Assembly: GCF_003591035.1 (NCBI RefSeq)
Contig: NZ_QYUO01000001.1
Span: forward strand, 1,364,001-1,428,000
DNA: 64,000 nt
Reading direction: 5' to 3'
Source of the DNA: Noviherbaspirillum saxi
Lineage (GTDB): Bacteria; Pseudomonadota; Gammaproteobacteria; Burkholderiales; Burkholderiaceae_D
The stretch's first letter is position 1, and every line of letters begins with the position of its first letter. Position numbers and translations under genes: made by a program. Positions 10,901 through 17,646 of this stretch are shown here, piece after piece. The notes beneath the pieces were generated by a model. It had not been told where the DNA came from. It worked only from the letters and a program-made list of their open reading frames with translations, and ran no database searches.

Positions 10901-11054
10901 CCAGATCGGCTGGGTGATCGTTGGCGGCATGAGCTTCGGCACCATCCTTACCCTGTTTGTCGTACCGACCTTTTATACTTTCCTTGCACGCAAGAAGGAA
11001 CATCAGCCAATTCCGGTTGACCCCGTTGCTGCTCCCGTTGTTACAACTCACTAA
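7959..11054 (+). CDS. RND multidrug efflux pump (HAE1/AcrB-MexF type)
   Basis: A 1031-residue proton-driven exporter with 12 expected membrane helices and two large periplasmic loops. The N-terminus (SDICIRRPVFATVMSLIIV) is typical of the family. The proton-relay aspartates are D401 and D402 in GLVVDDAIVVLENIYRHIE in TM4. The mirrored TM10 segment includes GLITKHGILIVEFTN. Length is normal. The N-terminus and missing extra domains resemble MexB/MdtB-like drug pumps rather than heavy-metal pumps; the substrate cannot be read. It ends 2 bp before dnaQ, so the pump operon may read into dnaQ. Confidence 0.92.
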   Translation: MVLSDICIRRPVFATVMSLIIVLIGLVCYKRLAVREYPKIDEPVVTVQTQYPGASSEIVESQVTKPMEDSIAGIDGIDVLTSISRAEQSQITVRFRLEKDPDSGANDVRDRVSRVRSKLPQSIEEPVIAKVEADASPIMWLSFSSENMSALDLTDIANRIVKPRLQLLPGAADVRISGERKYAMRIWLNRDKLASYRLTPADVEDALRKQNIEVPAGRIESRQREFSVVSQTDLATPAEFENIIVRSVNGYAVRMRDVARVEVGPALERSSVRFNKKNAVSLGVIRQATANPLELAGYVKAELPKLNEELAPQGVRVDISVDNTLFIDRSINSVYKTIGEAVVLVAIVIFVFLRSFRAAIIPLVTIPVSLIGAFAVMSMAGFSINTLTLLALVLAIGLVVDDAIVVLENIYRHIENGMKPFDAAIRGAKEIGFAVVAMTLTLAAVYAPVAFTPGRTGRLFVEFALTLAGAVIVSGLIALTLSPMMCSVLLRHQERHGVLYRVIENGLNAITNGYRRGLTASLSSRWLVVLAYLVVIGGLAWLGTTLKKELAPVEDRGTIFTSLTGPDGASLQYTEKYANRLEKIADETKEIDRIFIIAGNPTVERGIAIFRTVDWSQRDRSTLDMIKEMQPKMAGVPGVLASPNAPPSLGQSIRERPVNLVVMTNASYEDLQGVVQRIVTEASKNPGLVNIDTDLRLNKPQVNVEVDRDKAADAGVQIETVGRTLETMLGGRNVTRFKKGGDQYDVIVQIQNGERDAPDDINNIFVRGTGKNGAPDQMIPLSSLLKVRETVAPRELNHFGQRRAVVISANLANGYTQGEAIDFMEETAKAIIKPGYATDLSGSSREFRAASGSLALTFVLALAFIYLVLAAQFESFIDPFVIMLTVPLSMAGALAALKWTGGTLNVYSQIGLITLVGLITKHGILIVEFTNQLREEGKPMHEAIVEAAVLRLRPILMTTGAMVLGAMPLALATGAGAESRIQIGWVIVGGMSFGTILTLFVVPTFYTFLARKKEHQPIPVDPVAAPVVTTH

Positions 11055-11056
11055 AC

Positions 11057-11776
11057 ATGCGACAAATCGTACTTGATACTGAAACCACTGGCCTGAACCC
11101 GCGTTCGGGCGACCGCATCATCGAAGTCGGATGTGTGGAAATCGTCAATCGCCGCCTGACCGGCAATAATTTTCATGCCTACATCAATCCCGAGCGCGAT
11201 TCGGAAGAGGGCGCGCTCGCGGTGCACGGATTGACCACCGAGTTTTTGAGCGACAAACCGAAGTTCGCCGAAATCGCCAATGAATTGCGCGATTATGTGC
11301 GCGACGCGGAAATCATTATTCACAATGCGCCTTTCGATCTTGCCTTTCTCGATGCCGAGTTCGACCGCATGGGGTTCCCGCGCTTTGCCACGCATGTGGC
11401 GAAGGTGACCGATACGCTGGTGCAGGCGAAGGAAATGCATCCGGGCAAGCGCAATTCGCTCGATGCCCTGTGCGACCGCTACGGCATTTCGAATGCGCAT
11501 CGTGCTCTGCACGGCGCGTTGCTGGACGCGGAGTTACTGGCGGAAGTCTATCTTGCGATGACGCGTGGTCAGAACAGTCTGACGATCGATCTTGCGGTTG
11601 AAGCGGCTGCCTCCGACGGCAGTCAGCTGATCGAAGCTGTGTCGGTGGCGGAAATGCTCATCGTGCGCGCCAGCGATGACGAACTGATCGAGCATGAAGC
11701 CTTGCTCGATCGACTGGATAAGGAAGCCAAGGGCAAATGCGTCTGGCGGACAGAGCCGGTGACGGCAGTCAACTGA
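11057..11776 (+). CDS. dnaQ: DNA polymerase III epsilon subunit (3'-5' proofreading exonuclease)
   Basis: A 239-residue DEDDh exonuclease that proofreads as part of the Pol III core with DnaE. Exo I is LDTETTG with D7 and E9, Exo II is HNAPFDLAFLD with D94, and Exo III is HRALHGALLDAE with H152 and D157. The C-terminal part contains a polymerase-binding tail of expected length. The start lies 2 bp after the RND pump stop, which is unusual for a replication gene and suggests the pump pair was inserted between rnhA and dnaQ. Confidence 0.95.
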   Translation: MRQIVLDTETTGLNPRSGDRIIEVGCVEIVNRRLTGNNFHAYINPERDSEEGALAVHGLTTEFLSDKPKFAEIANELRDYVRDAEIIIHNAPFDLAFLDAEFDRMGFPRFATHVAKVTDTLVQAKEMHPGKRNSLDALCDRYGISNAHRALHGALLDAELLAEVYLAMTRGQNSLTIDLAVEAAASDGSQLIEAVSVAEMLIVRASDDELIEHEALLDRLDKEAKGKCVWRTEPVTAVN

Positions 11777-11894
11777 ATCGATGCGAGGTTCGCGGTTTTT
11801 TACTTTTCAACGAACTGCTCACTCAGGACATAAGGATCTCGCATTGCGCTATTGAATCGAGTCGCGGATTATTGACTTGCCATGAAACGGCAAA

Positions 11895-11923
11895 TTGATT
11901 CGGCAAGGCATTTATGCCATAAT
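11895..11923 (+). promoter_or_regulatory. Sigma-70 promoter for tRNA-Val
   Basis: A -35 hexamer TTGATT (11895-11900) and a -10 hexamer CATAAT (11918-11923) are separated by exactly 17 bp. The -10 ends 11 bp before the mature tRNA 5' end, giving a very short leader as expected for a tRNA promoter. Confidence 0.65.
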
Positions 11924-11934
11924 GCCGACCTCCC

Positions 11935-12009
11935 GGACAGTTAGCTCAGGGGTAGAGCACCGCCTTCACACGGCGGGGGTCACTGGTTCAATCCCAGTAC
12001 TGTCCACCA
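11935..12009 (+). tRNA. tRNA-Val (anticodon CAC)
   Basis: A 75-nt tRNA with a perfect 7-bp acceptor stem (GGACAGT with ACTGTCC), discriminator A and an encoded CCA end. The anticodon stem CCGCC/GGCGG encloses the loop TTCACAC, giving anticodon CAC (valine, codon GUG). The D arm (TAGCTCAGGGGTAGA) and T arm (GGTTCAATCCC) are canonical. It has its own promoter and terminator, and a decayed prophage lies on its 3' side. Confidence 0.96.
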
Positions 12010-12046
12010 GAATAAAGTAAGAAAATCAAGCGCTTACAAAAAGAAG

Positions 12047-12073
12047 GCCGACTCCCCGAAGTCGGCTTTTTCG
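12047..12073 (+). terminator. Rho-independent terminator of tRNA-Val
   Basis: A perfect 7-bp stem, GCCGACT with AGTCGGC, around a short loop is followed by five T residues starting at 12067. It lies 38 bp after the tRNA CCA end, which fits a monocistronic tRNA transcript. Confidence 0.85.
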
Positions 12074-12093
12074 TTTGTGGACTTGCTGTGGAC

Positions 12094-12415
12094 TTATCTC
12101 GCGCGAAACAAATCTTCCTCGGGAAGGTGCCTTAAACCGCCATCACCCGGTACGGGTTCAGTAGCTGCGCGAATCGACGATTCGTGCAAATAGAATTCGC
12201 CATTCTCTGACGATACGCCTCGGACATCGTATAGATCGCTCACCAGCAGAAGTGCGGCCGACTTGACCAGGGCAGGCGCCTCGCCATCGGCGTACGTCAC
12301 TCCCGTATAGTTTTCGACGTGGGCTTTGGCGGTCGCAATCATTGCGGTGATTTCGTCGTTGGCATAATCGCCACCATATCCGAATATGGGCTTTTGCTTC
12401 TTCCCGAGTAATCAT
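12094..12415 (-). pseudogene. Phage head-tail connector (gp6-like), frameshifted
   Basis: The first 13 codons from ATG 12415 (MITREEAKAHIRI) and the frame covering 12342-12094 (ATAKAHVENYTGVTYADG, then a helix with AALLLVSDLYDVR) belong together. They are joined by a one-base shift near 12372, where the second frame already reads GGDYANDEITAMIA. The combined ~107-residue product resembles the gp6 family of head-tail connectors (EEAKAHLR at the N-terminus, helical repeats, LLLVxxLYxxR). It follows the capsid fragment by 16 bp, as in intact HK97-type modules. It is inactive as it stands. Confidence 0.55.
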
Positions 12416-12431
12416 TCTTTATCCTTCGTTG

Positions 12432-12629
12432 TCAGTGCCGGTTACGCACTGCGATGCCCATCGAAAGGGTGTTAAGCCAGTTTAGCGTCGCAAGGTTTGC
12501 CGTTTGGATGCCGCTGGTCGCCAAGACGCCAGTAGGCTCATTGGCGCCGCCGCCTTTAATCAGGTGGTGTCGATCGCCTTTGCCAGCATGAAGCGCAAAT
12601 CGTCGGTCACCAGGCGTTCAGCATCCGGG
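12432..12629 (-). pseudogene. HK97-type major capsid protein fragment, frameshifted
   Basis: Reading the minus strand from 12629 gives PDAERLVTDDLRFMLAKAID, then a frame break, then GGGANEPTGVLATSGIQTA and a short tail ending at a TGA at 12432. This matches the conserved HK97 capsid segment in which a long helix is followed by an N-[EQ]-P-[TV]-G-[IV]-L motif. Most of the protein (N-terminus and the real C-terminus) is missing. It is a recognisable fossil only, identified from memory of the family pattern and not by a search. Confidence 0.55.
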
Positions 12630-12634
12630 GACGA

Positions 12635-12764
12635 TTTTCGCCCGCAGCAATTTTCCCGAGCAGCTTCTTGGCCTCTTCGCGAGCGTCACTGACTGTTGTA
12701 GTGGGAAAGTTCTTATCTTATTAAGTGAATAACGGGCTTGCTTGTTGTCCTTGCCCGTGTAGCC
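12635..12764 (-). pseudogene. Tyrosine integrase N-terminal fragment
   Basis: The minus strand encodes GYTGKDNKQARYSLNKIRTF and, after a one-base shift near 12710, TTTVSDAREEAKKLLGKIAA. This is the arm-type-binding domain pattern of phage integrases (Y-S-L-G-x-[YI]-P-x-x-[ST]-V-x-x-A-R-x-x-A). The catalytic domain is absent. The fragment runs straight into the capsid fragment, so an internal deletion removed the prophage middle. The location beside tRNA-Val fits a former tRNA-targeted integration, although I saw no duplicated tRNA 3' end. Confidence 0.5.
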
Positions 12765-12789
12765 GATAGCGGCCGTCCCTTATCTTTAA

Positions 12790-13305
12790 GCACTACCGGA
12801 CGGTGACTTTCTATGCCAACGCCTGTTCGGAAGCTTCTGCTCGCCGGATATCCCGACGAAGTGCGACGGGTGGTGAGAGATGGGCGGTATCATACAAAGC
12901 GCGGCAAGCACTCCGTGGATTAAGCGCTTCCAGAAGCCTACTGTTCGCAAAGGTCCCGTTGCAGCGAGTCCAGTAACGCTTTAATTTCAAAGATTAGAAA
13001 ATCGGAAAAATGTTGCATATCAACTCCAATTGATCGTTGGAAACTTGTTCGACACCTGACGCGATGCCAGATCGGCCTGCATTGTTAACATTGTTAATAT
13101 TGCGTCTTCATCCATGTTCCTATTGGCGGGACTTTGTCGTCCCGTAGCCGGAAACGGTTGGCGGGTTTTTCTTATTCGACGTGACACACTCGAGCCGTTC
13201 AACTTAAATGGTGAGAAGCGCTTCCTGCATGGCGAGCCGTTCAACTTAAATCACCCGTCGATCACACGCATTGCGCCCCACCCGACAGGCAAAAAAATAC
13301 GGCGC
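12790..13305. other. Gene-poor stretch with 19-bp direct repeats
   Basis: No convincing gene is visible. A 36-codon open frame (12813-12923) and a minus-strand frame ending at 13020 have no recognisable features. A 19-bp sequence, CGAGCCGTTCAACTTAAAT, occurs twice at 13191-13209 and 13233-13251 (42-bp period), and ATTGTTAA is repeated near 13082-13100. The repeats may be remnants of the prophage or a former mobile-element end. The region separates the phage debris from the hydrolase gene. Confidence 0.4.
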
Positions 13306-13866
13306 TCAATAGAGCTTGCGAATCAACTCCTCCGCCTGCGCCCATTCGCCAAATCCGGCGGCCGGATTAATATGTCCCACCGCCCCAACATTCACAAGCT
13401 CGCTTCCCCAATCTGCAGCCAACTGGCTTACACGCTCAAAGCTGCCAAGCGGATCGTTGGTGCTGGCGGCGACGATGCTGCGGAAAGGCAGAGGCGTGCG
13501 CGGCAGCGGTAGCCAGCCGTTTTCGCGGATCGCATCCGGCGTCGGATAGCCGGCCGGCATGGGCGATTCGAGGTCAGCCGGTGCGGCCAGCACGGCACCG
13601 TGGATCGGGCGCTTGTATTTTTGTGCCCAGTGAACGGTGATCATCACGCCGGCGCTGTGCGCGACCAGGATGACCGGACCTTCGATTTTGGACAATTCGT
13701 GTTCGAGCGCTTCGACGCGCGCGTCGCGGCTCAGCTTGTCGTGTTCCAGCGGCGGGACCGAGAGCGCATTGGACAGTTTCTTTTCCAGGATCGTTTGCCA
13801 ATGTTCTTCGACGTGGTCGCGCAGGCCGGGAACGAAGAGGATGGTAGGTGAAGATGTCATGGTCAT
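13306..13866 (-). CDS. RBBP9/YdeN-family serine hydrolase (alpha/beta fold)
   Basis: A 186-residue small hydrolase. The N-terminal strand TILFVPGLRDHVEEHW is typical of the RBBP9/YdeN family. The nucleophile is S71 in the non-canonical elbow VAHSAG, where the family has G-H-S-x-G or A-H-S-x-G. The general-base histidine is in VGHINPAAGFGEW near the C-terminus, followed by the usual amphipathic helix. Natural substrates of this family are poorly known. It starts 29 bp after the MFS transporter stop on the same strand and is probably the last gene of that operon. An in-frame ATG at 13860 is an alternative start. Confidence 0.82.
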   Translation of the reverse strand: MTMTSSPTILFVPGLRDHVEEHWQTILEKKLSNALSVPPLEHDKLSRDARVEALEHELSKIEGPVILVAHSAGVMITVHWAQKYKRPIHGAVLAAPADLESPMPAGYPTPDAIRENGWLPLPRTPLPFRSIVAASTNDPLGSFERVSQLAADWGSELVNVGAVGHINPAAGFGEWAQAEELIRKLY

Positions 13867-13894
13867 AAAAGACTAATTATCAAAAATGGTTCAA

Positions 13895-15202
13895 TCAGGC
13901 CTTTTGCGCTTGAATGCGCTGCAGGTCTTTCGCGTAATGACGCCGGCCGATTCCGAAAGCGACCGCGGCGCCGAGAGCAAACAGAGGAACGATTTCCAAT
14001 GCGCCCAGCAGGCCGACGCGGTCGGCAATCACGCCGGTCACGAAGGGGCCGGGCGCAAGTCCCAGCATGTTGTTGGCCAGGGTCAGCGTGGCAAACGCGG
14101 ATGCATGCACCGACGGGTGAATCAGGTTTGCGACCATTGCGCCTGCCGGACCGGTCGTTCCGGCGACCAGCAGCATGCCGGCGCCGATCATGACCAGCTG
14201 TGCCGTGCCCGCAGGCAACTGAAACGCGATCAGCAGACACAGAGATGAAATGCAACAGTAGGTAATTGCGATCGTCCATTTTCGGATCGCGGCGGTGCGG
14301 CTGAGGCGATCGGTGAGCATGCCGCAGAGCACCATGCCGAGCGCGCCGATCAGAATGAAAGCGGCAGCGCCGACGCCGGCCTTGTCGGTGGGCATACCGT
14401 AGTAGCGGTTCAGGAAGCTGGGCATCCAGGCAATCATCGCTGCCATGATGAACAGCTGCAGACCGCTGCCGACGTAGGCCATGATCACCGATGTCGACGA
14501 GAACAGCTCGGCGGCGAGCGCGCGCAGCTTGAGCGGCGAGGCCGCATCGCCATTTTGCGTTTGCTCATCGCTACCGTAAGGCCGCAGCTTGTGCTCGGCG
14601 ACAATCAGTCGATACAGCACCACCAGCACGAAGCCAAAGAGCGCCATCGTGCCGAACGACCAGCGCCAGCCGAAATGCGTGGCGACGACACCGCCCAGTG
14701 CCATGCCGAGAACTGCGCCGACGGCGCCGCCCGCCATGAAGGCCGCACTCAGGGTCGAGCGCAGATGTGCCGGGAAAATGCTTATGATCAGCGCAATGCC
14801 GACGCTGCCATAGGCCGCCTCGCCAACGCCGACGAAAAAGCGCGCCGCGAACATCTGGTTGTAATTTTCCGCGATCGCGCATGCGAGCGTCGCGAGGCTC
14901 CAGAGTGCCGCCATCAACACGATGCTCTTGACGCGTCCCCAGCGATCCGCGAGGACGGAAAGAGGGAAGGTCAGCAGGCCGACCAGCAGCGCGACGATGC
15001 CGCTGAGCGATCCGAGTTGCGTGTCCGAAAGCTGCCACTCTGCCTTCAGTATCGGGAAAACTGCATTCAGAACCTGCCGCGACATATAGTCCGACAGCAG
15101 CAAGCCGAAAGTCAGGGCGAAGACGATCCAGGCATAGGTGCGCGGTACTGAATGGGCGGAGGCCGCGACTTCTTGTCCTTCGCTTGCGATATAGATTGCC
15201 AA
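13895..15202 (-). CDS. MFS transporter (ACS/spinster-like anion or aromatic-acid type)
   Basis: A 435-residue transporter with about 12 hydrophobic segments. The MFS motif is in the loop after TM2 (LADRWGRVKS) and a second half-motif is in the middle (MLTDRLSRTAAIRK). The start is a TTG at 15202, preceded at good distance by the strong ribosome-binding site AGGAGGAG; no better ATG is available. It is closely similar in layout to the MFS gene at 27320-28636 (both contain SDYxSRQVxNAxFPxLKAEW), so the two are paralogues. It lies in the BKACE/dioxygenase cluster and probably imports that pathway's substrate. Confidence 0.85.
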   Translation of the reverse strand: MAIYIASEGQEVAASAHSVPRTYAWIVFALTFGLLLSDYMSRQVLNAVFPILKAEWQLSDTQLGSLSGIVALLVGLLTFPLSVLADRWGRVKSIVLMAALWSLATLACAIAENYNQMFAARFFVGVGEAAYGSVGIALIISIFPAHLRSTLSAAFMAGGAVGAVLGMALGGVVATHFGWRWSFGTMALFGFVLVVLYRLIVAEHKLRPYGSDEQTQNGDAASPLKLRALAAELFSSTSVIMAYVGSGLQLFIMAAMIAWMPSFLNRYYGMPTDKAGVGAAAFILIGALGMVLCGMLTDRLSRTAAIRKWTIAITYCCISSLCLLIAFQLPAGTAQLVMIGAGMLLVAGTTGPAGAMVANLIHPSVHASAFATLTLANNMLGLAPGPFVTGVIADRVGLLGALEIVPLFALGAAVAFGIGRRHYAKDLQRIQAQKA

Positions 15203-15265
15203 ATTTGTCTCCTCCTGAGAGGTTGCCGCAGCGTCACTGGCGAATGTGCCGCTGCAAAGAAATCG

Positions 15266-15305
15266 CCGCCCGGGATGAGCGCATCCATGCGCTCATCCCG
15301 GGCGG
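15266..15305. repeat. 40-bp near-perfect palindrome
   Basis: Two 19-bp arms (15266-15284 and 15287-15305, core CCCGGGATGAGCGCAT) are perfectly complementary with only 2 bp between them. A second small inverted repeat, CACCGAT with ATCGGTG, lies at about 15341-15360. The palindrome sits between the BKACE stop and the MFS start in a 213-bp gap. There is no T-tract on either side, so it is not a classic terminator. It may be a dispersed palindromic element or a processing signal between two genes of one operon. Confidence 0.7.
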
Positions 15306-15415
15306 GAAGATGAAACTGCGTGCGACTAGGATACGCCGCGCCACCGATTACCTTATCGGTGCGCAGCAGTACGCACCCTACGTCGGGCGCCCCTACGCCG
15401 GGTACCTGCACTTCA

Positions 15416-16468
15416 TCATCCGCGCAGCGGAACGTGCTTCTGGCCCGGCTTGCGGTTTGGCGCCATGCCGTTGGCAGTCAGCGTGTCGTCGGCATTCTTG
15501 TACCAGGTGCCGATCTTGTAGATCTCGCGCGCTTCCTTGCCGTTGGCGATCTCGCGCCCCAGTTCCTTGGCCACACGCACGGTTTGCTTGACCTGCGCCA
15601 CGGAGCCGAAGCGCTTGCCGTGCTGGTCGATGATGGTGTCTTCGTTGCCGCAGCGCGGATGCAGACCCATCGCCAAGGCCATGGTGTTGAACGGCAGCAC
15701 GTTCTTCAACAGCGACTCGGCGGTCAGGGTGCCGCCGTTCGGCGCGCGGTGGATGAAGTTGAAGAAGTTGAACGGATTGGGGCCATCAAAGCCGCCGCCG
15801 ATGCCGATCCAGGTCAGGTTCAGCGGGCCGGTGTAGACGCCCTTGCGTACCAGGCGCTCCAGGGTTTCGAGGGCGTGGATACCGGTCAGCTGGAAGTGCG
15901 GCTGGACACCGGCTGCTTGCAGACGGCGCAGGTGCTCTTCCACCCATGCCGGGCCGGCCGGCACGGTCATCTCGCGGTAGGCGGCGCCGGTGGCCGGATT
16001 GCCCAGCGAAGTACCTTCCAGGTATTCCGGGTAGAGCAGCTCCATGATGTTCATCTGGGTGGTGTTGATCGCCACGGTGACCTGGTCCGGCTTCGGCTCG
16101 AGCTCGGCCAGCATGTGACGGGTGTCGTCGGACAGCCACTTGGCCGCCTGGCCATCGTCTTCCGGGGCGAAGGAAATCGAACCGCCGACCTGGATGATCA
16201 TGTCCGGCACGACCTTGCGCACGCCGGCGATCAGTTCATTGAACTTGGACAGGCGCTTGGAGCCCTTGCCGTCGAGTTCGCGCACGTGCAGGTGCAGCAC
16301 GGTGGCGCCGGCTTCGTAGCATTCCGCGGCCTTGTCGATCTGTTCTTGCATGGTCACCGGGATGTCTTCCGGGAAGTCTGCGGGCATCCACTCGGGGCCG
16401 TACGGGGCTACGGTGATGACCACCTTCTCCATGTTTTCCGGGTGCAGGGAATCGTCTAGAAATTGCAT
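15416..16468 (-). CDS. Beta-keto acid cleavage enzyme (BKACE, DUF849)
   Basis: A 350-residue member of the BKACE family, whose characterised members cleave a beta-keto acid with acetyl-CoA to give acetoacetate and an acyl-CoA. The zinc-binding pair is in VLHLHVRE, a segment GGSISF follows, and a further conserved patch is HPRCGNEDTI. The ATG at 16468 is preceded by GAGGAG at good spacing; the open frame before it is not coding. At about 350 residues it is longer than the canonical Kce (about 275-310). Neighbours (dioxygenase, quinone oxidoreductase, MFS) point to catabolism of one unknown compound. Confidence 0.85.
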   Translation of the reverse strand: MQFLDDSLHPENMEKVVITVAPYGPEWMPADFPEDIPVTMQEQIDKAAECYEAGATVLHLHVRELDGKGSKRLSKFNELIAGVRKVVPDMIIQVGGSISFAPEDDGQAAKWLSDDTRHMLAELEPKPDQVTVAINTTQMNIMELLYPEYLEGTSLGNPATGAAYREMTVPAGPAWVEEHLRRLQAAGVQPHFQLTGIHALETLERLVRKGVYTGPLNLTWIGIGGGFDGPNPFNFFNFIHRAPNGGTLTAESLLKNVLPFNTMALAMGLHPRCGNEDTIIDQHGKRFGSVAQVKQTVRVAKELGREIANGKEAREIYKIGTWYKNADDTLTANGMAPNRKPGQKHVPLRG

Positions 16469-16786
16469 TGTGTTCTCCTCTAAAGGTTGTTGTTGAAATC
16501 GGCTTGCCATGCAGACGCAGGCCGGGAAACCAGTTTGTTACGCAGAAATCGTTTACTTCGGCGACGAAGAGCCGTCAGGTTCCCTCCCTTTCAAGGGGTG
16601 GGTTAGGGTGGGGATGGGTTGAAACCGACACAAGAAACCCATCCCCATCCCAACCGTCCCACGCATTGCCTTGCAAGGCAATGCGATTCGGCAGGCGCAA
16701 AGCATGCTTTGCGAAACCCATGCCTCATCCCCTTGAAGGGGAAGGAGCGTGGCCTATGTCACGTCGTCGTGATTTCCGACTTCTGA

Positions 16787-17635
16787 TTAAAAGGTCTTGT
16801 CGCCAATGATTCCTGCACGGTCCATCTTGCGATGGCAGGGTGGATAGTCCATGACGGCGTAGTGCTGCGTGGATCGGTTGTCCCAGATTGCCATGCTGTT
16901 TTTCTTCCAGCGCCAGCGCACCTGGTACTCGGGGATGTAGACCTGGCTGATCAGGTAGTTCAACAGCTGCGATGCGCCGGGAACCGCATCCTGGCCGAAG
17001 CGCACGTTTTCCTTGGTGTGGAAGTTGGTGAAGTGGGTGGCGAAGGCGTTCACGAACAAGACCTTTTCGCCGGTTTCCGGATGGATGCGCACCACCGGGT
17101 GCTCGGCGTCCGGATACTGGGCCTTGAGCGCCAGGCGCTTTTCGATCGGCATGGCGGCACCGAAGCTGGCTTCGATGCTGTGACGTGCGCGCAGTCCAGC
17201 GATCTTGGCTTTGATGTCCTCTGGCAGATTTTCATAGGCCATGACCATGTTCGCCCACATGGTGTCGCCGCCGACGTCCGGGCATTCCACGCAACGCAGC
17301 ACGCAACCCATCGGCGGGGCTTCGCGCCAGGTGGCATCGGTGTGCCAAGCATTCTCATAGCGGTCGATCGGCGAGTCGGGGCGCTTGTAAATCTGCACCA
17401 GGCCCGGATTCTCGGGATCGCTGCCGGCCACCGGATGATCTTCCAGATCGCCGAATCGTTTCGCGAAAGCGACGTGCTGCGCCTTGGTGATGTCCTGGTC
17501 GCGCAGGAACAGCACGCGGTGCTTGAGCAGCGCAGCCTTGATTTCGTTGAACAGACCGTCGTCATGAACGGCGTCGGCCAGGTTGACGCCGACCAGTTCG
17601 GCGCCGATGCTGCAGGTAAGTTGTTCTACTCGCAT
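16787..17635 (-). CDS. TauD/TfdA-family Fe(II)/2-oxoglutarate dioxygenase
   Basis: A 282-residue non-haem iron oxygenase. The facial triad is represented by HTDATW (H and D) and the distal H in RSTQHYAVMDYPP, and the 2-oxoglutarate-binding arginine is in HRKMDRAGI. Family members hydroxylate sulfonates, aryloxy-acids, carnitine precursors and similar carboxylates; the substrate here is unknown. The ATG at 17635 has GAGGAGC upstream. A TTG at 17650 would overlap the preceding gene and is less likely. It lies 11 bp after the quinone oxidoreductase stop. Confidence 0.87.
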   Translation of the reverse strand: MRVEQLTCSIGAELVGVNLADAVHDDGLFNEIKAALLKHRVLFLRDQDITKAQHVAFAKRFGDLEDHPVAGSDPENPGLVQIYKRPDSPIDRYENAWHTDATWREAPPMGCVLRCVECPDVGGDTMWANMVMAYENLPEDIKAKIAGLRARHSIEASFGAAMPIEKRLALKAQYPDAEHPVVRIHPETGEKVLFVNAFATHFTNFHTKENVRFGQDAVPGASQLLNYLISQVYIPEYQVRWRWKKNSMAIWDNRSTQHYAVMDYPPCHRKMDRAGIIGDKTF

Positions 17636-17646
17636 TTGAATGCTCC

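Noticed and set aside
12813..12923. A 36-codon open frame in the prophage-scar region
   Set aside because: It has no clear ribosome-binding site and no recognisable motif; it may be a phage fragment but I cannot support it as a gene.
13191..13251. 19-bp direct repeats as the start of a CRISPR array
   Set aside because: Only two units, spacer of 23 bp, no further repeats and no cas genes.
11935..13305. A duplicated tRNA-Val 3' end as attachment site of the prophage
   Set aside because: I looked for a second copy of the T arm and acceptor end downstream and did not see one, so no att site is called.
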